Positions 34,059 to 44,300 of a stretch of 64,000 nt of DNA are shown here, piece by piece. This stretch comes from Anisus vortex (lineage: Eukaryota; Mollusca; Gastropoda; Planorbidae). The translations under genes and the position numbers were made by a program. The notes under the pieces were generated by a model that worked only from the letters and a program-made list of their open reading frames with translations, was not told where the DNA came from and ran no database searches. Position 1 is the stretch's first letter. Every line of letters starts with the position of its first letter. Location: positions 1,235,587 through 1,299,586 of the forward strand of contig OX421505.1 of NCBI GenBank assembly GCA_949126835.1, in the 5' to 3' direction.

Positions 34059-34829
34059 TTATTCTAGGTCAAAGTGTTTCCGTGTTCTAAAATGGAGTGT
34101 CAACACCGACGTCCCACTTGTAAATGGAATAGGTTGTCCTAGCGCATCCGTTAAAAGTATTTCCACTGTATCGAAGGAAAAACGACTCAGGGGTATGTAG
34201 TGTGGTTTGTCGTAAATCCGAAAAACAGAAAGCGGTCTTTTATCGATGATAGGTACAGTTCGTAGTAATGGGACTAACACATCTCCCACCACTCTCGAGG
34301 CGACTAAATCACAATAGACGAATACCGTCTTTATATTGGTATAGATCTCTTGATCACCAATATTACTGGTTAGTTTTTGTGCTCCGTTAAAATATCCAAG
34401 AAAATTAGTCAATTTATCACTAAGGATAATTACATCACATGGTTCGTTTACTTTTATAACAACTTTCTTTAAGGGCTTGTCACAGTCAGTCGTAATAATT
34501 CTGACTTTTCCATCCCGTATTTCTTCTTTTAATGTTAGTTTTTCCAATGTTTCGATAATTTTGTCTACAGAATGAAATTTCCCAGGTGGAATGGTAAGGA
34601 TTAAACGTGATTTCGGTTCTTCGCCGTCCTTGTTCGAGTCATACTGTACCCACAATTCATTTTCTTCGATAAGACAATAACGGTTCGGAAATTGTATCTC
34701 GACCAAACCAACTTCATAATTCGCTGTGATATCAATCGTCTGTGGTAGTTTGACAAAAAAGTGATCTGCCTTGTTATTTGGAAAAAGTTTTGGGGAAGAG
34801 TTGCTTGGTAGTGTTATATAAAAACTCAT
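34059..34829 (-). CDS. Minor capsid (penton-like) protein, 256 aa
   Basis: It starts MSFYITLPSNSSPKLFPNNK and continues with DHFFVKLPQTIDITANYEVG, the entry typical of Polinton/virophage-like penton proteins ('F-x-V-x-L-P...I-x-L...W/Y-x-V-A/G-L'). A beta-rich body and a C-terminal segment SFDTVEILLTDALGQPIPF follow. A single jelly-roll penton occupies the capsid vertices. The ATG overlaps the stop of the upstream membrane-protein gene (ATGA, 34826-34829), so the two are probably expressed from one message. Confidence 0.85.
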   Translation of the reverse strand: MSFYITLPSNSSPKLFPNNKADHFFVKLPQTIDITANYEVGLVEIQFPNRYCLIEENELWVQYDSNKDGEEPKSRLILTIPPGKFHSVDKIIETLEKLTLKEEIRDGKVRIITTDCDKPLKKVVIKVNEPCDVIILSDKLTNFLGYFNGAQKLTSNIGDQEIYTNIKTVFVYCDLVASRVVGDVLVPLLRTVPIIDKRPLSVFRIYDKPHYIPLSRFSFDTVEILLTDALGQPIPFTSGTSVLTLHFRTRKHFDLE

Positions 34830-35125
34830 TGTGAATCTTTTATTCTTGAAAGCTTGGGGTTAGGTAGTATGTATCCTAGGCAGCTGGATAATAAGACGAC
34901 CCACAATTTTTCCTCCTGTTCGTTTCCGACACCACGTGAGAGATTGAACAACGCCACGAAGATGACTGTGTATATAACGATCATTTGTGAAATGAATACG
35001 GCACCTGGTCTTACTTTTATTTTACCCAACCAGGTCACGAGGGTGGATGCGAATGAGGATCCGGACGTAGAGGAGACGGGTCTGTCAGATTCAAATGTTG
35101 CATCGCGATATATGGTTGGTTCCAT
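34826..35125 (-). CDS. Small membrane protein, 99 aa
   Basis: After a Ser-rich N-terminus there are two hydrophobic segments: AVFISQMIVIYTVIFVALF (about residues 42-60) and LWVVLLSSCLGYILP (about 73-88). Its place between integrase and penton genes is common for short membrane proteins of Polintons. The function is unknown; virion membrane or entry roles are speculation. It ends inside the start codon of the penton gene. Confidence 0.7.
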   Translation of the reverse strand: MEPTIYRDATFESDRPVSSTSGSSFASTLVTWLGKIKVRPGAVFISQMIVIYTVIFVALFNLSRGVGNEQEEKLWVVLLSSCLGYILPNPKLSRIKDSQ

Positions 35126-35127
35126 CG

Positions 35128-36183
35128 CTAGTCTTTATATTTCGAAATGTTCTTGTCTGAGATCCAGCTATCGAATGAAGAGTTGTAACCAAACCACTTG
35201 ACTAAATACTCTTTTCCACCGCCGGCGCGTTGTCGTTCTTGTAATATGTTTTCGATCCTGTATATTTGTTTGTCTCCTACTTTTTGTAGTTCTTCTCTAT
35301 AAAAAGAACCTTTTAGTTCTTCACCGGCATCATCTTTCAAAATGTAAACTATTGGCTTTGTTGTTGACTTGAGCCGACTGATTGTAAACAGCTCCTCTGT
35401 CCACGCAGGTGTGTAACCCTTTTTAAAATTTTGTCGGGCTTGTGCGATTCTGACCCGGTCACCTTCTTCAAACCCTTTTCGCCGTGGGGTATTAACAGGG
35501 GCGTATAAGGTATTCCACACTTGTTCTTGATTTTCTAAAGTAACATTCACGGGCGCCATTTTAATGCTTCTGTGGAATGAGCTATTATAATTTTGAAGCA
35601 ATTGATCTAGTACATCAATGTAACGAAGACTATTTGTTTTCGTAAAATAGCGCCACATTTTTTCTTTTAAGGTGCGATTGAATCGTTCTACGATAGCGGC
35701 CTTAATATCTTCGTTCTCCGTGGTGAAGAAATGTACACCCTCATCTTTGAGAAATTTTTGATAAGTCTTGTTGGTAAACTCGCTCCCTTTATCGGTTTGA
35801 ATCTGAAGTGGCTTCCGCTTTTCAAAAATGTGTCGTGTTGCCTCGACTAGTGCTTTAGCTGTTTTTGTCTTTATCGGGATGGCCCAAGCGAATTTACTAA
35901 ATACATCCACACATGTCAGTATGTACGAAATCCCATTATTATATTTTCGTAGCCCTTGCATATCTATGAGATCAGCTTGAAATTGTTGGTTCATACCACC
36001 TGTTATAGTTGTTCGTCTTTGAAAACGCCGACGAATCGGTTTGTGTAATGTATACGTGTCCTGGTGACTTAACCATTCTTTAATTTCCCTTGTTTTAAAT
36101 TTTGGATGTTTAAAAACACCACCGAAAGCGCCAGGACGAGCCGGCTCGAAATAATACCTGCGTAAGTTTACCACTCCTCCCAT
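35128..36183 (-). CDS. Retrovirus-type integrase with C-terminal chromodomain, 351 aa
   Basis: The catalytic core carries the first Asp in QADLIDMQG, the second in QTDKGSEFTNK and Glu in AAIVERFNRTLKE, with about 34 residues between the last two. This is the DDE triad of the rve family. YHTS-type residues before the core are reduced and no clean HHCC finger is seen. The last 50 residues (YRIENILQERQRAGGGKEYL, then VKWFGYNSSFDSW) form a chromodomain, which may steer insertion to marked chromatin. It would generate the 6-bp duplication seen at the ends. The start overlaps the previous gene by 16 bp. Intact. Confidence 0.93.
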   Translation of the reverse strand: MGGVVNLRRYYFEPARPGAFGGVFKHPKFKTREIKEWLSHQDTYTLHKPIRRRFQRRTTITGGMNQQFQADLIDMQGLRKYNNGISYILTCVDVFSKFAWAIPIKTKTAKALVEATRHIFEKRKPLQIQTDKGSEFTNKTYQKFLKDEGVHFFTTENEDIKAAIVERFNRTLKEKMWRYFTKTNSLRYIDVLDQLLQNYNSSFHRSIKMAPVNVTLENQEQVWNTLYAPVNTPRRKGFEEGDRVRIAQARQNFKKGYTPAWTEELFTISRLKSTTKPIVYILKDDAGEELKGSFYREELQKVGDKQIYRIENILQERQRAGGGKEYLVKWFGYNSSFDSWISDKNISKYKD

Positions 36184-36659
36184 TGACCTTGTTTTGTACT
36201 TTTAGCTTTCCTAGTTCGCTTAGGTTGAGGTGGGGTTATTTTGTCTTTCTCTGTGTTTTTCTGTTTCTTACTTTTCTTTGTTGATTCGGGAATCACGATT
36301 GGTGTTTCTTCTTTTTTAGGTTCAACGTCTACTTTTTTAGGTTCAACGTCTAATTTTTGTTGTTGTTGGTCCGACGCTGTTGGTGTATTTGACTGTAGCG
36401 TTGCTTGAGGCTGAGGTTTCATATCTAATAATCCTAGTGGTTTTTGTTTGTACTCGCCAAGACGAAATGTATAGCGTTGTAGAATTTGTTGGTACTGTTT
36501 GACTTTGTCGCGCGGTGATAAATCTTCCCGCTCTAAGATCTGTTGCATTTGGTTATCCAAGTCTCTTAAATTATCGTTAAGTGTATCTGGTGGTACATAT
36601 GTTTTTTGATTCATAGATTCCAATTGTCGTGGGTCAATCAAAACCATTTTCTTGGCCAT
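36168..36659 (-). CDS. Conserved Polinton protein with coiled-coil N-terminus and basic tail, 163 aa
   Basis: It begins MAKKMVLIDPRQLESMNQ, a start I associate with a recurring Polinton protein of unknown role. Residues 25-75 are helical (LRDLDNQMQQILEREDLSPR, then KVKQYQQILQRY). The middle contains duplicated VEPKK units and the end is rich in Lys/Arg (KPKRTRKAK-like). It fits a DNA-binding core or scaffold protein; no enzyme motif is visible. It overlaps the integrase start by 16 bp and begins 3 bp after the preceding gene. Confidence 0.7.
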   Translation of the reverse strand: MAKKMVLIDPRQLESMNQKTYVPPDTLNDNLRDLDNQMQQILEREDLSPRDKVKQYQQILQRYTFRLGEYKQKPLGLLDMKPQPQATLQSNTPTASDQQQQKLDVEPKKVDVEPKKEETPIVIPESTKKSKKQKNTEKDKITPPQPKRTRKAKSTKQGQWEEW

Positions 36660-36662
36660 CTT

Positions 36663-36986
36663 TTAGAAACCTAGAACACCTTTAAGAACACTTAGAACCG
36701 GTCCGAGTAACGCACCTATGAAACCACCGCGTTGAAGTATTTGCTTCCGCTTTTTTACGGATAGTTTCTTTTTGGTAAGTTCTCTTAGACTGGTTTTGTG
36801 TCAACGTAAACGAAGCTTCTGATGTTTTGTAAGTGGAACGTTCCCTTTTAATACATTGTGACAACACTCGCACAGTGTGTGTATGAGTTGGGGTGTGGCA
36901 TTTTTCAAAATTGCCTTTATGGCAGGTGGCTTAGCCCGACATAAACACCTTAATAGTTCTCCCTGTCGTTTCGTCTTTTCAGACAT
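36663..36986 (-). pseudogene. Small basic virion protein gene with one in-frame stop
   Basis: The ATG at 36986 directly follows the ATPase stop. Codons 1-61 contain AKPPAIKAILKNATPQLIHT, CECCHNVLKGNVPL and a basic end. A TGA at 36803-36801 interrupts the frame. The same frame then continues open, with a Lys-rich segment and a Gly/hydrophobic tail (QRGGFIGALLGPVLSVLKG), to TAA at 36663. This two-part layout (helical head, basic hinge, GGF-ALL tail) recurs in Polinton small virion proteins. One nonsense codon, possibly a CpG-type change, would truncate the product, unless read through or a sequencing error. Confidence 0.7.
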
Positions 36987-37607
36987 TTATTTAGGTACGT
37001 AGACAACTTGTTTCTCGTAAGGAAATATATTACTCCGTAAGCGCAAGTGATCCGGTGTGTCTTGTCGAAGGTCGAGCAGTAAATAACCATGAGGTGTCGC
37101 TGTTGCATCTTTAAAACTTTCTTGTACATAAGAAACACGCCCAGGGTACATTTGTTTTGCCAAATTTGTAATCTGTGCTCCGTCGCGAGGATTTTTAAAG
37201 AGCACTATGTAATGTGAATTTAAACTGATGGTTCTTTGTTCTTTGTTTTTTCCAAACAAGTTTTGTACAATGTATAAAACACTGATATCTCGGTGATGAC
37301 TCCCTTTAGTAAACAATTTAGTAATCCGATCATCGGTTTCGGCCATCAAATCATCTATGACAACCAGACGACGTTTCTTATCTCCGACCCCCCATTGTTC
37401 CATATCAGGAAGACCTTCCACAAAATGAACACCTTTCATGGTCTCGTATATCGGTTGCCATTCGCCATAACACCAAATGATCTCTTCTGGTACAGGGTCC
37501 ACCATATCAGATAGATGTGTCAGTAATTTGTTTACAAATACTGTTTTACCGCTACCGGTTGGTCCGGCTATAAGCGATGTGAAGGGATGTTTCCACCTTG
37601 GATCCAT
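36987..37607 (-). CDS. FtsK/HerA-type genome packaging ATPase, 206 aa
   Basis: Walker A GPTGSGKT is at residues 15-22, Walker B RRLVVIDDLM at about 79-88. A sensor-like VLYIVQNLF follows near 130 and the C-terminal ISLNSHYIVLFKNPRD segment is typical of the A32-like/Polinton branch. It would pump genomic DNA into preformed capsids. It is the first gene inward from the right terminal repeat, so that repeat is its likely promoter and leader source. Intact and of usual length. Confidence 0.92.
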   Translation of the reverse strand: MDPRWKHPFTSLIAGPTGSGKTVFVNKLLTHLSDMVDPVPEEIIWCYGEWQPIYETMKGVHFVEGLPDMEQWGVGDKKRRLVVIDDLMAETDDRITKLFTKGSHHRDISVLYIVQNLFGKNKEQRTISLNSHYIVLFKNPRDGAQITNLAKQMYPGRVSYVQESFKDATATPHGYLLLDLRQDTPDHLRLRSNIFPYEKQVVYVPK

Positions 37608-37790
37608 TGAGAGAACTGGTATGTTTTAAGCAGTGTGATTCTATTTTTTATATTTTGCTAATATGTTTTTCTATCTCTCATAGAACCATGGTCAATCAAC
37701 GAAATATCGAGATAATCTGGTGCCGCCTACAGGACGCTCTGATTGGTTAATAATTTAACTGGGAAGTGATTTTGAAGAATGTCAATAAAT

Positions 37791-38320
37791 AATATATAAC
37801 GTTAAACCTATTTTTTGTTTTTATCTATATGTTGTACTGTTGTCGATATCTTTAATTAGTGTAATACTTAAACCACGTGTGATAAAATCACACAAAATAA
37901 TAATTTAATAACACTATAAAAAAACCACGTGTTAACAACACGACAAGACGCCATCTTGGTTCCGCCATCTTTAATTAAAGCACGTGCTCAAAGCACGTGT
38001 AATACCACAAAATAACCGCGCGGTCAAAAGGTCACTAGGTCAAAAGGGCACTAGGTCACGGCCGAACGTGTAACAACACGACGAGACGCCATCTTGGATG
38101 ACGTCACTTCCAGTAGGGGTCACTTCCTGTGACGGGGTCACTAGGTCACGGTCGGTCGTGTAACGACACGACAAGACGCCATCTTGGATGACGTCACTTC
38201 CGGTTGGGGTTACTTCCGGTGACGGGGTCAAAGGGCACTTCCGGAACAAAGGTCAAAGGTCAACTGAGGCGCAGAGGCGCGCGCCTCAAATAATAATCGA
38301 AAACTACACACTATACTACT
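37791..38320 (-). repeat. Right terminal inverted repeat of the Polinton
   Basis: Reverse complement of 24922-25452, including the palindrome (38274-38287), the CRE/ETS/YY1-like blocks and the DR1-like AGGTCAAAGGTCA near 38250-38262. Promoter activity would be directed leftward to the ATPase gene. Confidence 0.92.
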
Positions 38321-38326
38321 AATATA
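38321..38326. repeat. Target site duplication, right (AATATA)
   Basis: Perfect copy of 24916-24921. The corresponding unoccupied sequence in copy B is 54315-54320. Confidence 0.85.
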
Positions 38327-38439
38327 AATATTTTTTTAAAAATTTATATCTAAACAAAATCAATAACGTGAATACAGATTTATATATACATTGAATAAAT
38401 TGTATGTTTACATTTTCACACACAAATTATTCAAGACAA

Positions 38440-39374
38440 TTAAATGGCTATACCAACTCCACTGTAATTAACTTCAGATTTTGAACTTCCACTATGGACA
38501 AGGTCAGTAGACCAAGCATCATATCCCACACAGTAAACACTGGCTCCACTACTTCCTGGACATGTACATGTTGTGTAGGTAAACTTATGATCAATCGTCC
38601 ACCTCCCAACCTGCACTTTGTCCTTCCATTGACCAATACTGACCTGTTTAGAACATCCATGAGGATGTGACACTATAAAGGTCAACTTGTCAATATCTCG
38701 AGATGCTCTGTATTTGATCCAGACTTTCTTCCAGACATCATCAAAACGTTTCTTAATTTTCTCCAATTTATTTACCAAGGTTTCATCACAAGTCACACAG
38801 GCAAACCTACAGCTGTCTTTCTCAATGTTTACATCATCAACACATACCTTATCTCTAAGAATAACCATATCGCTATCGTCACTATCATAAAACAATCTCA
38901 AGGTCGTGTGGCTTGCCTCAATGTTATCAACAACCACATGTGCAGCTGTTACCACATTAATCTTCCACCAAACTTTGCTGGCTTTGTCTGAAGCTTTACA
39001 TTTATCACATGGACATGTTGAATTGTTCCAATGTTTATCTTCATCTGTGTATTTTACCACTCCACTCACCCTCCCAGTTCCTGTTCTCAATGTTTTCTTT
39101 CCTCTCAGTTCAGACAAAAAATATGGAATCTTTGTGTTTGGCCAAAACTCTGGTCTGCGTGGACTTGTCATGGTGACACTTAGTCTAACTGTCAGGTCAG
39201 CTGTAGCTTTAATGAGTTCATACAAATTACTGTCCTGGTGACCTTCAGGTAGATGTTTCAAGCTGAATGATTCAATAGGTATAAAACCTCGATGACCTGG
39301 ATTCTTCTCACAAATTGTCCAATGTGCGTGCAAATTAATTTCTCCACCTTCCGATATCTGATTCTCATGTTTAC
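38440..39374 (-). CDS. Trypsin-like serine peptidase homologue, copy A, terminal exon
   Basis: The exon follows an acceptor (TGTACAG) at 39375 and ends with TAA at 38440-38442. With four small upstream exons it gives about 353 residues. The peptidase triad can be placed at His188 (VVTAAHVV), Asp229 (a candidate, in EKDSCRF) and Ser318 (CPGSSGASVYC). A Cys-rich insert CPCDKCKASDK precedes the His, and SHPHGCSKQVSIGQWK precedes the Ser; both are shared with copy B. There is no signal peptide, so an intracellular enzyme is likely. Substrates are unknown. The Polinton inserted about 115 bp beyond the stop, so the 3' end of the transcript may have changed. It is a host gene, not part of the element. 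Confidence 0.78.
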
Positions 39375-39479
39375 CTGTACATTAAATAAAGTAAAAATTG
39401 TGTAATAAATGTGTTGATATATTTTTCAGATAGCAGCAGATAATTACAAGACCGACACTGATCCCGAATACTGCAGAAC

Positions 39480-41135
39480 AAACAAGAAAGAGAGCCGGAC
39501 GAATTACCATTGCTGCTGAGCGAGGTTAAGGAAGCAGTAAGTAGCTTAAATGGGGACAAGTCTGCAGGAATCGACAACATGCCTTCTGAACTGTTGAAAC
39601 ATGGGGGCGCTGCAAAAACACTTACAACAATCTGCCAGAAGATATAGGAAAATAAAAAAATGGCCCAAGGAAAGGAGCCAGTCATTCATTATACCACTGT
39701 CTAATTAAGGCAATATAAAACAATGCCAGAACTACAGGGCAATTAGTCTGATCAGCCATCTTAGTAAGGTAATGCTAAAAGTTATCCTCAACAGACTTAA
39801 ACCTGTGGCTGAAGAATTATTGACAGAGAAACAGGAAAGTTTCAGACCAGAAAGAAGCACAATTTAGCAGATTTTTATCTGTAGCCTGCTCATAGAAAAA
39901 CAAATACAGCACCATCGCGAAGTCCATCATAACTTCATCGATTTCAAGAAAGCCTTTGATCTTGTATGGCACGGAGGACTATAGCAGGTGATGAGAAGCT
40001 ACAACATTGAAGAAGGACTGATACAGGCAATAGAAGCTTTCTGTAATCAAGCAAGCAGTGCAGTTCAACTCAAAGTTCAAGATGTCCAATGGAGCGCGAC
40101 ACGGTTGCATCCTATCGCCAGTTTATTATGCTTTTTTTTTCTAGAAAATGGTGTTTTGTTTCTAAGCATAAAAATTTAATTGGTATTAACCTTGCAATTG
40201 GTTATTTTTATCCTTTCTAGAGAAGTTCACGAAGATACATTGATAAAAATATATAAAGGTTAGACTACTAGTGGACTTTCAGTTTTTCTGTAGTGTTGTC
40301 TTTTGTACACAGTTTTTGTAAACGCGTCTTCAATGGCGATTGTAATTCTACGGCAAGGCCTTGTGTACGATATTTTTATAGTTGTTGTATCACTGTGCTA
40401 TAAACCTTTTCATTCGGATGTTTTGTTTTCTTATCAAGGTAGAGTTTATATTTGATTTTCTTTTTTTTTTCTTATTAGATATTGTAATTGTTAGATATTG
40501 TAATATTGTAATATTAATTAGATATTGTAATTGTCAACTTTAATTTTAAATTATTACATTGTTTCATGGTATTCTAACCCTTGACTTCCTTAGTATCATT
40601 TCGGTTCAGTTTTATTTGTTATTTAATTGAAAATACCAAAATGTGTTCAGATTTTTGGTTTTCTTTACAAGATACTATACTATATTGCATTTAATCAACG
40701 AGCGCAACTAAATAATATATCAAACTAATTAAATACGTAATACAGGCATTCGAAAAAAATGCACAAAAAAAAAAAATACTTCAAATCTCCTACCTAAAAC
40801 ACAGGACTAATGAGTATGTCTGGGACAGAATAACCTCAATTGCAGGCCCTTAATAAAACATTATGACAACAATCAAAAAGCGCATACTGACATGGTTTGG
40901 TCAAATGTTGCGACTTAATTACCGACCAAAAACAATCCTCTAAGGCACTGTAAAAAGTATTCGTCGGAGAGGCCGTCAGCAGAAATGTTGGTTTGACAAC
41001 ATAAAATATTAGACAGGGCTGCAGTTGACTATTGACAACCGCTCAAGATAGGCAAAAGTGAAGAAAGTTGACGGCTGAGGTGTCCATTTGCTCCCCCCCC
41101 CCAAAGACTACAACGGTCAAGAAATTGATGATGAT
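39480..41135 (+). pseudogene. Decayed non-LTR retrotransposon in intron 4 of copy A
   Basis: Around 39523-39645 the plus strand reads EVKEAVSSLNGDKSAGIDNM then PSELLKHGG, the first RT motif. Degenerate NNYRG- and FDLV-like segments follow to about 39990. Near 40863-41010 KKRILTWFGQMLRL and RRGRQQKCWFDNIK form the typical C-terminal region. Stops and frameshifts are frequent. The catalytic box is not intact. About 0.5 kb of unrelated AT-rich DNA lies at 40190-40720. Copy B lacks this insertion. Confidence 0.65.
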
Positions 41136-41239
41136 GATTTTTCAACATTTTATCAAACAATTAAATCAACTTTTCATGAACAAAGAAATACATAATATGT
41201 ATATTAAAACATATTTACATAGCTTAAACAAGTAATTAC

Positions 41240-41316
41240 CTATTAATGGAAAGCTGTTGTCATTTGGCTGGACATAATCTGAAATGTTAAGTTTACATGT
41301 TATTGACATAATATAG

Positions 41317-41360
<44 letters not shown>

Positions 41361-44300
41361 GCCTAGTTATTTATTATGTTGCGTACATAAATTATTTTTT
41401 TTAAACTGTAAAACTACATAACAAATACATTCACAATTTTTTGCATTACTGTCAGTACTTGGAGATGTCAGCTTCAAATTTTTCTGTAGAAAAAAAGAAA
41501 AGTAAATAATTAATATATACATATTGAACAATGAATAGCGGACTATTACTATTAGCTTTTTTTGTGTGTATATTTGATATGATTGTCATGTTTTGTGTGT
41601 ATTTGATATGATTGTCATGTTTTGTGTGTATTTGATATGATTGTCATGTTTTGTGTGTATTTGATATGATTGTCATGTTTTGTGTGTATTTGATATGATT
41701 GTCATGTTTTGTGTGTATTTGATATGATTGTCATGTTTTGTGTGTATTTGATATGATTGTCATGTTTTGTGTGTATTTGATATGATTGTCATGTTTTGTG
41801 TGTATTTGATATGATTGTCATGTTTTGTGTGTATTTGATATGATTGTCATGTTTTGTGTGTATTTGATATGATTGTCATGTTTTGTGTGTATTTGATATG
41901 ATTGTCATGTTTTGTGTGTATTTGATATGATTGTCATGTTTTGTGTGTATTTGATATGATTGTCATGTTTTGTGTGTATTTGATATGATTGTCATGTTTT
42001 GTGTGTATTTGATATGATTGTCATGTTTTGTGTGTATTTGATATGATTGTCATGTTTATATGAAAATATTTTTTTTGAATTATTCTCTTCTTTTATTTCT
42101 TACTTTTATACCTAACATTAATTTTTTAGGATTAAGTGTCTAAGGATTAATTGAATAGGGATTAAGTGACTAGGGGATTAAGTGTCTGGGGATTACGTGA
42201 CTGGGATTCCGTAGAACTATGTCATATATCTTGATTACGTGGACCTATTTCTGTATATTTTACAAGCTAAATTCTCCGGCGTTGTCTGGGGCAAAATTAA
42301 ATAGTAATGTATAAGCCACAGATAACAATTTCATAAATTTATTACAATGAACAGAAAGCTATTGATGTAGGTCTAATAATAAAAAAAGCATAATTATTAT
42401 TTACTGAAAACATTTCGGAAAGTAATTTAAAATAATTATTATAATGGGGTTAAAAATATGCAAGTCTAATTATTAAACCAAAAGCCAAATTGCCCGGCGT
42501 TGCTTGGGGGAAAAACTGTCCGATATAAGCTACGGAAAAAAACAAACTACAATGAACAGAAAGCTATAAATCTAATAATAAAAAAGAATATTATTTTTTT
42601 TACTGAAGACATTTAGGAAAGTAATAAAAAATATATATTGTAATCGGGTAATATTAATACAAAAATATATATTGTAATCGGGTAATATTAATACAAAAAT
42701 ATATAATATTGTAATTGGGTAATATTAATACAAAAATATAGAAAACAAGGTATTAGAAGGTAATATAATCAATGTAAAATGTATTGGCACAAACTGGCAA
42801 TGTTTTTAAATAGATATCAACTCTTTCAAAGCAAACCAGCCAACTCAAAGTTAAGGCTCAAAACGGCCAACTCATTTCAATTTTTTTTATCGCAAAACTT
42901 CCAAGGACAAAAGCATAGTAAACGAACTTTTATAACAGAGCTCTTAGGTCAATAGAAAAATCTATACATTTTAAACACGCATACCGAATTTCATTAAAAT
43001 TAAATTATTTTTGTCAATCTATGCAGTATTTTGCTTCTCCTGAAAAATTTGCTATTTTGCTATTTGGCAACGACTATGTTGCTATAGGCAACTGCCTATA
43101 GTGGCTAACTATTTATATATTCTTTATGGTAATATGTTCATTTTAGTTACAAACGAATATGTTCCATAAACAGTGTGTTATAAATAAATATTACATTATA
43201 TTGTCTTCATTGCTAACCTTTCTTAAAATGCATTGCATAATTGTTTAAAACAAAGCCCTACCTTTGCAATGCTGTCCTTATCACGTCTTCTCCTAGATGG
43301 CACTGAAACATTCAAAGAGTTTATAAACCATTTTGATTCATGTTATATAATATATTATTATGCTATTGTTATATCTATATGTAGGTGAGAAAAATCATTA
43401 GAAGAATATTTTGACCAAGATAGTAAAAACAGACAACCAAAGTAAATATTAATAGAAACAAGGACGTGAGTACACTTTAATGAGTAAATACGGTAAATTA
43501 GATAAAGTAAGAAGAATATAGAGAAGGGGATAGAGAGAATCATAGAGAAAGAAGGAAAGTAATGAATAAATGAAAATTTTTTTTTTATTTCAGGTATTAC
43601 AAAGTCTATACATGTATGTCTATGCACTATTCATTCATCGCAATAATTTCTAAGTCATGTTTTTGTTTAGTTACAATTATTGACATTAAAGGAACATACT
43701 TATACTATTTGGAATGTCTGGTTGAAACAATATGTTTAGAGTTTAGATGTTAAATGTGTATATTCATTGAAAATGTGCGGTGTCCACTCAGAAGATACAT
43801 ATTCTAGTGAAAGTGAAAAGAACTTTATATTGGTCAATTTTTTTTTTATAAAGACTTAGGTTCTATTTGATTTTTACTGTGACATTATAGTAGTATTTAT
43901 TTTATGTACGCTTCTTCTCACTTCCCCCCTCTCTCTCTCTCTCTCTCTCTTTCTCTCTTTCTTTCTCTCTCTCTCTTTGTTAGACACTAACTCACTCTAA
44001 ATATATGTTCAATTACATTTTGTCAATGTAATATAAAGATAATAATCCAGGCTACAAGAAATAAAAACAAAATTTAATTAAGATAAGAAAAGATACAATT
44101 ATTTTACCGATCCAAACTAATGGAAATTTGACTTGATTACATAAATTCCGTCTTTCAGCATATTTAAAACAATATAAAAGAATTAGTTATGCGAAAGCAC
44201 AGAAATATACACATATAAAAATAGACATTCACGCACATTATCATTGTCATACTATTTAGCATACAAGTAAAAGTATCATTAAGAGTCAGATATTGTATTA

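Larger units (their letters stand above)
24922..38320. mobile_element. Complete Polinton/Maverick (adintovirus-like) element, 13.4 kb
   Basis: Bounded by near-identical inverted repeats of about 530 bp starting AGTAGTATAG and ending CTATACTACT, with AATATA duplicated on both sides. It encodes the Polinton hallmark set: DDE integrase with chromodomain, FtsK/HerA-type packaging ATPase, adenain-like protease, major and minor capsid proteins. DNA polymerase B is absent. It also carries a Bcl-2 family gene. The inverted repeats differ by only a few positions (for example 25107, and one base in an A-run near 25430), which suggests recent insertion. Simple repeats occupy 29.6-30.9 kb. The site lies about 115 bp past the stop codon of peptidase copy A. 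Confidence 0.93.

Noticed and set aside
38440..39374. Peptidase gene as cargo of the Polinton
   Set aside because: It lies outside the target duplication and has a paralogue with the same exon structure at a site without the element.
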